NCBI GenBank assembly: GCA_002419285.1
Contig: DIFU01000020.1
Coordinates: 1-30,804, forward strand
Origin: Prolixibacteraceae bacterium UBA5740
GTDB lineage: Bacteria > Bacteroidota > Bacteroidia > Bacteroidales > Prolixibacteraceae
Direction of reading: 5' to 3'
DNA length: 30,804 nucleotides
The position numbers and the translations under genes were made by a program. Under the pieces are notes generated by a model. The model was not told the DNA's origin. It saw only the letters and a list, made by a program, of their open reading frames with translations, and ran no database searches. Every line of letters starts with the position of its first letter. The stretch's first letter is position 1. This document shows positions 6,467-12,822 of this stretch, piece by piece.

Positions 6467-8170
6467 TTATGGTTCAAGCAGGATGTGCGACACAGAAGCT
6501 CCCGATGGAACCATGGGGAATACATTGTCTTCCTTCTCGACCACCACTTCAAGCAGATAGGGTCCGTCGAATTCAACCATTTCTTTTACTGCGGTATCCA
6601 GGTCCTCGCGTGAGGTGACCTTTTGTCCGTTGATGCCAAATCCTTTGGCGATCATAAGAAAGTCGGGGTTGACAAGTTCCGTGAAGGAATACCTCTTTTC
6701 GAAAAAGAGTTGTTGCCATTGACGCACCATTCCAAGGAAGTTGTTGTTGAGCAGAACAATCTTGATCGGGAGTTTATTCTGGGCAATGGTGCCAAGCTCC
6801 TGTATGGTCATCTGGAATCCTCCATCTCCAATTACCGCGACTACAGTGCGATCAGGTGCCGCAAGCTGGGCACCCATGCTGGCGGGCAATCCGTATCCCA
6901 TGGTTCCGAGGCCGCCCGACGTAACCAGGCTTTTTGAATGATTGAATTTGAAATAGCGGGCAGCAACCATTTGATGCTGTCCAACATCTGTAACCAGAAT
7001 GGCTTCATTTTTGGTCTGTTCCGATACCTTCGAAATAACCTCGCCCATGGTCAGCCCTGATTTGGTGGGGTTAATGTCTTTGTCGATCACTTTTTCAAAT
7101 TCAGTGTCGTAGGCTTTGTTAAATTCAGATAGCCATTTTTTATGCTCATTGTTTTTGCAGTTATCGGTCAGCATTTTCAGTGACTTTTTTGCATCGCCGA
7201 TAATGGCTACATCTGCCTTGATGATCTTATTGATCTCTGCATGGTCAATGTCGAGGTGGATGACTTTTGCATCCCGTGCATAAGCCGATACCTTACCGGT
7301 TACACGGTCGTCGAATCTCATACCCACGGCGATGATAAGATCGGCTTCGTTGGTTTTGACATTTGGGCCATAATTTCCGTGCATTCCCAACATCCCGACA
7401 TTCAAGGGATGCGACGTGGGCAGCGCTGAGAGTCCAAGCAGTGTCCAGGCAGCAGGGATGCCAGTCTTGTCGATGAAATTTTTAAGCTCTTCTTCCGCAT
7501 TGGAAATGATGACCCCTTGTCCGAACAGCAACATCGGTTTTTTTGCTTTGTCAATCAGTTCAGCGGCCTCTTTTACCTTGAAGGGATCAACGGGTGTTTC
7601 GTGAACATAGCTTCTGATTTTTTTGCATTTTTTATAATTGAACTCCAGTTCGCCGAATTGCGCATCTTTTGTAATGTCAAGCAACACCGGTCCTGGCCGT
7701 CCCGATTGGGCAATATAAAACGCCTGGGCAATGGCATTCGGAATTTCTTCGGGAGTTGTGATCTGATAATTCCATTTGGTGACCGGCATCGAAATGCCAA
7801 TCACATCGGATTCCTGGAAGGCATCGGTTCCCAGCAGAGGGGATGCGACCTGCCCTGTTATACATACCATAGGGATGGAGTCTATCATGGCATCGGCAAT
7901 CCCGGTAATCAGGTTGGTGGCACCCGGACCTGATGTGGCAAAGCATACACCCGCTTTTCCCGTAATTTTGGCATATCCTTCAGCAGCATGGGCAGCACCT
8001 TGTTCATGCCTGGTCAGTATGTGGGTGATCTTTTTGTCATAGTCATATAGCGCATCATAAATGGGCATGATGGCACCTCCTGGATATCCAAAAATAATTT
8101 CAACACCTTCTTCCAACAGGGAGAGAATCACTGCCTCTGAGCCTGTAACTTTCATCGGTTCCTTGTTCAT
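6467..8170 (-). CDS. ilvB: Acetolactate synthase large (catalytic) subunit
   Basis: The catalytic, thiamine-diphosphate-dependent subunit of acetohydroxyacid synthase condenses two pyruvates, or pyruvate with 2-oxobutyrate. It has 567 residues, the usual length. Landmarks are GYPGGAIMPIYDAL near residue 28, the catalytic Glu56 in RHEQGAAHAAEGYA, the central FAD-linked domain (LLGMHGNYGPNVKTNEADLIIAVGMRFDDRVTG) and the ThDP motif starting GDGGFQMTIQELG and ending near NNN in the last quarter. It follows ilvD after 63 nt and pairs with ilvN downstream. The start is an ATG with the common short N-terminal extension MNKEPMKVTG. Confidence 0.96.
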   Translation of the reverse strand: MNKEPMKVTGSEAVILSLLEEGVEIIFGYPGGAIMPIYDALYDYDKKITHILTRHEQGAAHAAEGYAKITGKAGVCFATSGPGATNLITGIADAMIDSIPMVCITGQVASPLLGTDAFQESDVIGISMPVTKWNYQITTPEEIPNAIAQAFYIAQSGRPGPVLLDITKDAQFGELEFNYKKCKKIRSYVHETPVDPFKVKEAAELIDKAKKPMLLFGQGVIISNAEEELKNFIDKTGIPAAWTLLGLSALPTSHPLNVGMLGMHGNYGPNVKTNEADLIIAVGMRFDDRVTGKVSAYARDAKVIHLDIDHAEINKIIKADVAIIGDAKKSLKMLTDNCKNNEHKKWLSEFNKAYDTEFEKVIDKDINPTKSGLTMGEVISKVSEQTKNEAILVTDVGQHQMVAARYFKFNHSKSLVTSGGLGTMGYGLPASMGAQLAAPDRTVVAVIGDGGFQMTIQELGTIAQNKLPIKIVLLNNNFLGMVRQWQQLFFEKRYSFTELVNPDFLMIAKGFGINGQKVTSREDLDTAVKEMVEFDGPYLLEVVVEKEDNVFPMVPSGASVSHILLEP

Positions 8171-8233
8171 ATTTCAAGATTTTTATTATTCTAACTATTA
8201 CTTACTTTTTTCTTCTTATTCACTCATTGAACA

Positions 8234-10060
8234 TCAGATGATCCTCACAGCCCCTTTGTCGGCCGATGATACCATGCTGGCGTATGCTTTCAGGGCTTTC
8301 GAGACCCGCCTTTTTCTTGGGCCAGGTTGCCATCCTTTATCTCCTTTTGCATTTTCAAGCCGACGTCTCTCTGACAGTTCCTCTGGAGCAATCATTAATT
8401 CAATGCGGCGGGTCTTTATGTCGATTTCGATTACATCCCCATCTTGAACCAACCCGATGGCACCTCCGGCAGCAGCTTCGGGTGAAATGTGGCCGATTGA
8501 TAATCCTGATGTTCCTCCCGAGAATCGACCATCGGTTATCAGGGCACATTGCTTATCCAATTTCATCGATTTTATATAAGAGGTAGGGTAGAGCATTTCC
8601 TGCATGCCGGGTCCTCCTTTGGGTCCTTCGTAGCGAATCACCACCACATCGCCGGGTTGGACTGCATCGCCCAATATGCCGTTGACCGCATCATCCTGTG
8701 AGTTAAAAACTCTAGCCGTACCGTGGAAGGTGAAGACAGAGGGATCAACTCCTGCGGTTTTGACAATGCACCCGTTCTCGGCAATGTTGCCGTATAGTAC
8801 AGCCAATCCGCCGTCTGCACTGTATGCATGGGCAATATCCCTGATGCAACCTTTGGATCGGTCGTTGTCGAGGCTTTTATAAACGCTCTTTTGAGAACCC
8901 ATAACCAGGTTACGACCTCCTCCGGGTGCTGATTTATATCTGCGCAATGCATCTTCGGTGACCGCCGGGCTCATAATGTCATATTCTTTCAACGCTTGTT
9001 TCAAGGTTCGGCCATCGATCCTGGGAACTGAAGTGTCAATGAGCCCTCCGCGGTCCATTTCGGCAAGGATGCCAAGGATACCGCCTGCGCGGTTTACATC
9101 TTGTATGTGATAGGTTGAATTGGGTGCTACCTTGCAAAGATTGGGTGTACTTTTTGACAGGCGGTCAATGTCGGTCATGGTGAAATCAACCCCCGCTTCG
9201 TATGCAATGGCTAAAAGATGCAGGACTGTGTTGGTCGATCCACCCATGGCGATGTCAAGTTTCATGGCATTCTCGAAGGACGTTTTGGTGCCGATATTTC
9301 TGGGAAGTACTGAGTCGTCGCCATCGCGGTAATAGGCATAGGTTGCCTCCACAATCCTGTTGGCGGCTTCTTCGAATAGCAATGACCTGTTGGCGTGTGT
9401 GGCAACAATGGTACCGTTTCCGGGGAGCGCAAGACCAATGGCTTCCGCAAGGCAATTCATGGAATTTGCGGTGAACATGCCGCTGCACGATCCGCATGTC
9501 GGACAGGCATTTTGTTCAACAATCGAAAGCTGTTCATTCGTAACATCCTGGTCGGCGGCCATCACCATGGCATCCACCAGGTCGTAAAATTTTCCGTCGA
9601 TCTCGCCTGCTTCCATCGGACCTCCCGAAACAAATACGGCCGGAATGTTTAAACGCATGGCAGCCATCAGCATGCCGGGCGTAATCTTGTCACAGTTGCT
9701 GATGCAAACCATGGCATCGACCGAATGGGCATTGCACATGTATTCAACGCTATCGGCAATGACATCGCGGGATGGGAGGGAATAAAGCATTCCATCGTGT
9801 CCCATGGCAATGCCATCGTCAACAGCAATGGTATTGAATTCGGCAGCATAACAACCATGCTTTTCAATGATTGATTTGATAAATTGACCAACCCCATGCA
9901 AATGGGTGTGACCCGGAACAAATTGCGTAAATGAATTCACGATGGCTATGACCGGACGGCCAAAATGCTCTTCCTTCATTCCGGCTGCCCTCCATAGACT
10001 CCTGGCTCCGGCCATTCGCCTACCCTGCGTAGATGTGTTACTTCTTAAAGCGTTCTTCAT
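8234..10060 (-). CDS. ilvD: Dihydroxy-acid dehydratase
   Basis: The enzyme dehydrates 2,3-dihydroxyisovalerate and 2,3-dihydroxymethylvalerate to the 2-oxoacids that precede valine and isoleucine. The 608-residue length fits the long IlvD class (E. coli 616). Iron-sulfur ligands are visible in CISNCDKITPGM and CPTCGSCSGMFTANSMNCL. The C-terminal half has the GRFSGGTSGLSIGH signature. It is the first structural gene behind the ilv attenuator (terminator at 10079-10111), with its ATG 18 nt past the U-run, so its transcription should respond to charging of branched-chain tRNAs. Confidence 0.96.
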   Translation of the reverse strand: MKNALRSNTSTQGRRMAGARSLWRAAGMKEEHFGRPVIAIVNSFTQFVPGHTHLHGVGQFIKSIIEKHGCYAAEFNTIAVDDGIAMGHDGMLYSLPSRDVIADSVEYMCNAHSVDAMVCISNCDKITPGMLMAAMRLNIPAVFVSGGPMEAGEIDGKFYDLVDAMVMAADQDVTNEQLSIVEQNACPTCGSCSGMFTANSMNCLAEAIGLALPGNGTIVATHANRSLLFEEAANRIVEATYAYYRDGDDSVLPRNIGTKTSFENAMKLDIAMGGSTNTVLHLLAIAYEAGVDFTMTDIDRLSKSTPNLCKVAPNSTYHIQDVNRAGGILGILAEMDRGGLIDTSVPRIDGRTLKQALKEYDIMSPAVTEDALRRYKSAPGGGRNLVMGSQKSVYKSLDNDRSKGCIRDIAHAYSADGGLAVLYGNIAENGCIVKTAGVDPSVFTFHGTARVFNSQDDAVNGILGDAVQPGDVVVIRYEGPKGGPGMQEMLYPTSYIKSMKLDKQCALITDGRFSGGTSGLSIGHISPEAAAGGAIGLVQDGDVIEIDIKTRRIELMIAPEELSERRRLENAKGDKGWQPGPRKRRVSKALKAYASMVSSADKGAVRII

Positions 10061-10078
10061 AATTTGAATGATCTTTAT

Positions 10079-10111
10079 AAAAAAGGCCTTTCCCTGTTCT
10101 GAGAAAGGCCT
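10079..10111 (-). terminator. ilvD attenuator terminator
   Basis: Minus-strand AGGCCTTTC and GAAAGGCCT form a perfect 9-bp stem with a 10-nt loop, followed directly by six U. It lies between the leader peptide and ilvD. Its 5' arm also takes part in the alternative antiterminator helix. Confidence 0.9.
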
Positions 10112-10198
10112 GTATTCCTTTGATTTCTACATATAATCAATGCCCTCCTCAGCTTGTACCAAGAATGACCACCACTAGAATAATAATATATGTAGAAA
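10099..10198 (-). promoter_or_regulatory. ilvD attenuator: antiterminator and protector pairings
   Basis: CTGAGGAGGGC (10142-10152, overlapping the leader TGA) pairs with GCCTTTCTCAG (10099-10109) over 11 bp with two G-U pairs, using the terminator 5' arm. A second helix joins TTTCTACATATA (10187-10198, leader codons 4-8) to its perfect 12-bp complement TATATGTAGAAA (10124-10135), looping out the CTGAG strand. The layout equals that of the leuA attenuator. Inference: stalling at the Ile/Leu/Val run breaks the 12-bp helix, frees CTGAG and prevents termination. Confidence 0.84.
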
Positions 10199-10208
10199 AT
10201 AATTTCAT
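10149..10208 (-). CDS. ilv operon leader peptide (attenuator)
   Basis: A 19-residue ORF, MKLFSTYIIILVVVILGTS, with ATG at 10206-10208 and TGA at 10149-10151. Nine consecutive codons (8-16) encode only Ile, Leu or Val, with all three amino acids represented. These are the three end products of the pathway encoded by the ilvDBNC genes behind it. The stop codon overlaps the antiterminator segment, and a terminator follows 38 nt later. This is what a translation-sensing attenuator leader for multivalent branched-chain control should look like. Confidence 0.9.
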   Translation of the reverse strand: MKLFSTYIIILVVVILGTS

Positions 10209-10227
10209 GCTTTTTCTAAAAGTCTTA

Positions 10228-10302
10228 GCCTTTAATTTCAACTAAAAGGCAATTTCAAAAAAAAAATCATTAAGGTCTGAAATACGTTTAAACCCGACCT
10301 TA
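10228..10302 (-). repeat. Two hairpins in the ilv 5' untranslated region
   Basis: TAAGGTC (10271-10277) and GACCTTA (10296-10302) form a 7-bp inverted repeat whose loop contains the 8-bp palindrome GTTTAAAC. It lies directly downstream of the promoter box, so it is either an operator or a hairpin at the extreme 5' end of the mRNA. Closer to the leader ATG, GCCTTT (10228-10233) and AAAGGC (10245-10250) form a 6-bp hairpin. Its arms also resemble those of the attenuator terminator. Roles are inferred only. Confidence 0.45.
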
Positions 10303-10308
10303 TGGGGG

Positions 10309-10337
10309 CAAAAGTAAAAATTAAATTGAAATGCAAA
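10309..10337 (-). promoter_or_regulatory. Candidate promoter of the ilvDBNC unit
   Basis: On the minus strand TACTTTTG (10309-10316) matches the Bacteroidota -7 consensus TAnnTTTG exactly, and TTTG (10334-10337) lies upstream with a 17-nt spacer, slightly short of the usual 19-21. Transcription would begin near 10303, giving about 95 nt before the leader peptide. The surrounding sequence is AT-rich. Confidence 0.5.
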
Positions 10338-10387
10338 ACGAAATTGAAAGCAAAAGTTCTCTTTTTGTGAAAAAAGTTAACAAAAGA

Positions 10388-10423
10388 GCCATGTTAGCTT
10401 GTTAAATCGAAAGCTTAGCTGGC
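10388..10423 (-). terminator. Possible terminator of the DUF3788 gene
   Basis: GCCA...AGCTT and AAGCT...TGGC form a 9-bp hairpin interrupted by a symmetric 4x4 internal loop. On the minus strand it is followed by TCTTTTGTT. It lies 45 nt past the stop of the DUF3788 gene and just upstream of the ilv promoter, so it would insulate the ilv unit. The U-run is imperfect. Confidence 0.4.
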
Positions 10424-10468
10424 ATTTACCGTATTCGGGGGTCCGTGAAGTCCCAGTTAATGAAACGG

Positions 10469-10912
10469 TTATTTCATTTTAAGGTCGATAAGCTTGCAAA
10501 TGATAATAACAGTTTCAATTTGATCGAGAGTCAGGGATACTGGGTGAAATTTTTTATTGATTGTTTCTAAATACATTTCTTTTATTTCATCAGGGAGTTC
10601 ACTGTCGGTTATGGTGTCTCTTGCACTCGCAGGAAAGTAGAAAGTGATCCTTGCCGTGTCGGGTAATAAAGCCATCCAAAATAGGGTGTCTTTCTTTTTC
10701 ATCATCCTGAAAAGCCATTGTTTGGCATCATTGTAATACTTCCACGACCCGGTGGTTTGGTTGTTTTTTTGTCTGATATGGTTGAAGGTCTGTTGGAGCC
10801 ATTCGTATTTCCCGCCAAGTATATGGTTGATAAACTCTTCTGTTGGAGGAGTCAGGGGATCAGTGAGGATGTAGTTTTCTTTTTCACTCATGGTTTCAGG
10901 TTGTTTAAGCAT
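10469..10912 (-). CDS. DUF3788 family protein
   Basis: A 147-residue soluble protein recognised as DUF3788 from the pattern LTPPTEEFI near residue 20, the central GSWKYYNDAKQWLFRMMKKKDTLFWMALLPDTARITFYF (about residues 55-95), and LPDEIK further on. The biochemical role of the family is unknown to me. No signal peptide or membrane segment is visible. Two in-frame starts are possible: the first ATG (10910-10912) and MSEKEN seven codons later (10889-10891). The second may be the true one because the conserved part begins soon after it. The gene is transcribed toward the ilv unit but a hairpin at 10388-10423 separates them. Confidence 0.8.
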   Translation of the reverse strand: MLKQPETMSEKENYILTDPLTPPTEEFINHILGGKYEWLQQTFNHIRQKNNQTTGSWKYYNDAKQWLFRMMKKKDTLFWMALLPDTARITFYFPASARDTITDSELPDEIKEMYLETINKKFHPVSLTLDQIETVIIICKLIDLKMK

Positions 10913-10966
10913 TATAAAATTAGAGATTATACACGATTAATCGATGGTCTTACTTTATTTTGGAAC

Positions 10967-10974
10967 TATGTTTG
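10967..10974 (+). promoter_or_regulatory. Candidate -7 promoter box upstream of the TPR-like lipoprotein gene
   Basis: TATGTTTG matches TAnnTTTG exactly and lies in the 226-nt divergent gap between the DUF3788 gene and the lipoprotein gene. It would give an untranslated leader of about 155 nt. No convincing -33 element is seen. Confidence 0.3.
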
Positions 10975-11138
10975 CATGAAATCCGTTAGTCATGAATCTG
11001 GTTGGTTGATGGCCTGAGATAAAGTATAATAGTAATAAACCTTGTCCCTTAAGTACGTTCTTGGAAATGCGTTGGCCGCAATCCTCAGTCAACTTGTCAT
11101 TTATACGTTCATTAGAGACGATTTAAATTTGGAAGTAT

Positions 11139-12017
11139 ATGAAAAACTCATTACTGATATTGATTTCGCTGATAGTTATCGCAACTGCATGTAAAGGCCC
11201 TGGTGCCGCTGTAAAGCAGGCACCACAGATTCCGGCTGAAATGCCATCTGATCCCCCTCAGGCTCTTCAAGTATGGAAAGATTATATCGATTACAAGGTT
11301 AATCAACAGTTAACCGTAACTGGCGAAGAATATTATAATGCATCCGGATTTGCGATGTCAGCCGGTGACAATGCCCTGGCATCCGAATGGCTTGAAAATT
11401 CTCTTTCGATGGGATATGACAGTCCCTTGGCATATCAAAACCTTGCAACAATTTATAAAGGGCAGAATAACCTGTCGAAGGAATTAAATAACCTGAAAAT
11501 TCTGGCTGAAAAATATCCCGGATATGAAAATATCAGTGATGTGCATGAACGTCTTTTCGAAATTTACCTGGAAGTTGATAAAACCGAAGCCTTTGCCCGT
11601 TGGAATCATTTATCAATGGAAGTTCGTAACAAGGAGCCCAATCTGGATGCGTATTTGCGTTTCAGCATGGCTGCAGATAACCATGCAAGGACCGATTCCA
11701 TTGCCGATGCAATGTTAAAAATCAACCCGAAACATGTTGCGGCACTCGAATGGAACGCTGTGAAGTTTTACGAGAAGGCTGAAGACAGGTACCAGCTCGA
11801 GATGAATAAGTACAATCGAAACAAGACACACGTACAATACCAGTTTTTGCTGAATGCACTGAAGGTGGTTACCGCCGACTTTAAAAAGTCATTAACCTAT
11901 TTTGACCCTCTCTGGGAAATGGATCCCGGCTCGAAATATGCTGCCTACATGGCAAACATTTATAATCGCCTGAGCAATCCCGAAAAGGCGGATTACTACA
12001 AGAAGTTTGTTAAGTAA
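11139..12017 (+). CDS. TPR-like lipoprotein of unknown function
   Basis: The 292-residue protein has a lipoprotein signal peptide: MKNSLLILISLIVIATAC, with the lipobox Cys at residue 18 followed by KGPG. It is therefore probably anchored in a membrane facing the periplasm. The body is helical with tetratricopeptide-like repeats, for example residues 68-105 (YYNASGFAMSAGDNALASEWLENSLSMGYDSP...) and several following pairs of helices with the A/Y/G spacing of TPRs. No catalytic motif is seen. TPR proteins usually scaffold protein-protein contacts. It stands alone between divergent DUF3788 and the cold-shock gene, and I cannot assign a partner. Confidence 0.75.
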   Translation: MKNSLLILISLIVIATACKGPGAAVKQAPQIPAEMPSDPPQALQVWKDYIDYKVNQQLTVTGEEYYNASGFAMSAGDNALASEWLENSLSMGYDSPLAYQNLATIYKGQNNLSKELNNLKILAEKYPGYENISDVHERLFEIYLEVDKTEAFARWNHLSMEVRNKEPNLDAYLRFSMAADNHARTDSIADAMLKINPKHVAALEWNAVKFYEKAEDRYQLEMNKYNRNKTHVQYQFLLNALKVVTADFKKSLTYFDPLWEMDPGSKYAAYMANIYNRLSNPEKADYYKKFVK

Positions 12018-12149
12018 ATTCCGGTAGGCGCAAGGGGTTAAATTTTTTTTCCAATGCTTAACGAGTTGCCAAAATGCCGGTATCAAGATTATTTTACCCA
12101 CAGAAGACACAAAAGTACTTATCTTATGGTGGAATTGGGAATTAAATGT

Positions 12150-12157
12150 TAACTTTG
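12150..12157 (+). promoter_or_regulatory. Candidate -7 promoter box of the cold-shock gene
   Basis: TAACTTTG fits TAnnTTTG exactly and lies 24 nt before the ATG, giving a very short leader. A good -33 box at the usual spacing is not visible. Confidence 0.4.
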
Positions 12158-12181
12158 TGCCGAATTTAATTTTTGTTAATA

Positions 12182-12373
12182 ATGAAAAAAGGAACAGTAA
12201 AGTTTTTTGATAGAACAAAAGGTTTTGGTTTTATCATTGACTCAGAATCAAGCTCGGAAGTTTTTGTACACTCTTCCGGACTCGTAGACCAGGTAAATGA
12301 CAACGATGCAGTGACATTCGATGTAGAAGCCGGTCGCAGAGGACCCAATGCCGTAAATGTAAAACTTGCATAA
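12182..12373 (+). CDS. Cold-shock domain protein, CspA family
   Basis: A 63-residue single OB-fold protein that binds single-stranded RNA or DNA and acts as an RNA chaperone in the cytoplasm. It has the RNP1 motif KGFGFI (residues 13-18) and the RNP2-like VFVHSSGL (27-34), and begins MKKGTVKFFD as is usual. I take the ATG at 12182; an upstream in-frame TTG at 12173 would add three residues of no known value. It is followed by a clear intrinsic terminator. Bacteroidota usually carry several such genes, so a numbered csp symbol is not justified. Confidence 0.95.
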   Translation: MKKGTVKFFDRTKGFGFIIDSESSSEVFVHSSGLVDQVNDNDAVTFDVEAGRRGPNAVNVKLA

Positions 12374-12402
12374 TACAATTTTTGCTAACATTATTGCGCG
12401 TT

Positions 12403-12440
12403 AAAAAAAGGCTGTCCCAAAAGGGCAGCCTTTGTTTTTA
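12403..12440 (+). terminator. Intrinsic terminator of the cold-shock gene
   Basis: GGCTGtCCC and GGGCAGCC form an 8-bp stem with one bulged T and an AAAA loop, flanked by an A-run upstream and TTTGTTTTT downstream. The A-run means it can also work on the minus strand. Confidence 0.85.
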
Positions 12441-12522
12441 TATCCTTTTTTATATCCCTTGGGAAGTCATATTTCGTCCTTGCTTGAAAATCAATCCACA
12501 ATGACTCCCTGACCGATTCGTA

Positions 12523-12566
12523 TCTTGTATAGTTATTGTATACTTCTTGTATAGTTATTGTATACT
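12523..12566. repeat. Tandem 22-bp dyad repeat (two copies)
   Basis: Two perfect, adjacent 22-bp copies (12523-12544 and 12545-12566) contain TTGTATAGTTATTGTATAC. Each holds the inverted repeat GTATA-N7-TATAC. A period of 22 bp places both dyads on nearly the same face of the helix, as expected for a dimeric DNA-binding protein. It lies about 260 nt upstream of the GNAT-nitrilase gene. No known regulator is recognised. Confidence 0.6.
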
Positions 12567-12822
12567 CAAACACTATGCGATATCTATAGGAGAACATTAC
12601 AATAGGTATACAAATACCCTGTCGGTGCGCAAGGGATAACCAGGGGACAATGGTGTTTTGCCAGTTGAATTATCTGTATTTGATTTGAATAGGTGGGTAA
12701 CACACTCTTGTTATGGACATTATAATGGATTGTGTTATTGATTTTCTAATTGGTCAGGATTGAATAATTAACATTTTTCTTAATTTTCTGTTTTAAATGT
12801 ATCAGCCTTAAAAATTACGCAT

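Larger units (their letters stand above)
12374..12822. other. 449-nt non-coding stretch with terminator, dyad repeat and AT-rich promoter region
   Basis: After the cold-shock gene comes a terminator (12403-12440), then a tandem dyad repeat (12523-12566) and a small GGTAT/ATACC hairpin at 12605-12618 that repeats the GTATAC core. The last 100 nt before the GNAT-nitrilase gene are AT-rich and likely hold its promoter, but no box stands out. A minus-strand ORF at 12391-12597 runs through the terminator and is not credible. Confidence 0.5.

Noticed and set aside
10976..11017. 13-codon ORF MKSVSHESGWLMA after a promoter box, considered as another leader peptide
   Set aside because: No amino-acid bias and no terminator or alternative hairpins follow before the lipoprotein gene.
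12391..12597. Minus-strand ORF of 68 codons
   Set aside because: It passes through the cold-shock terminator and the tandem dyad repeat, and shows no recognisable family pattern.
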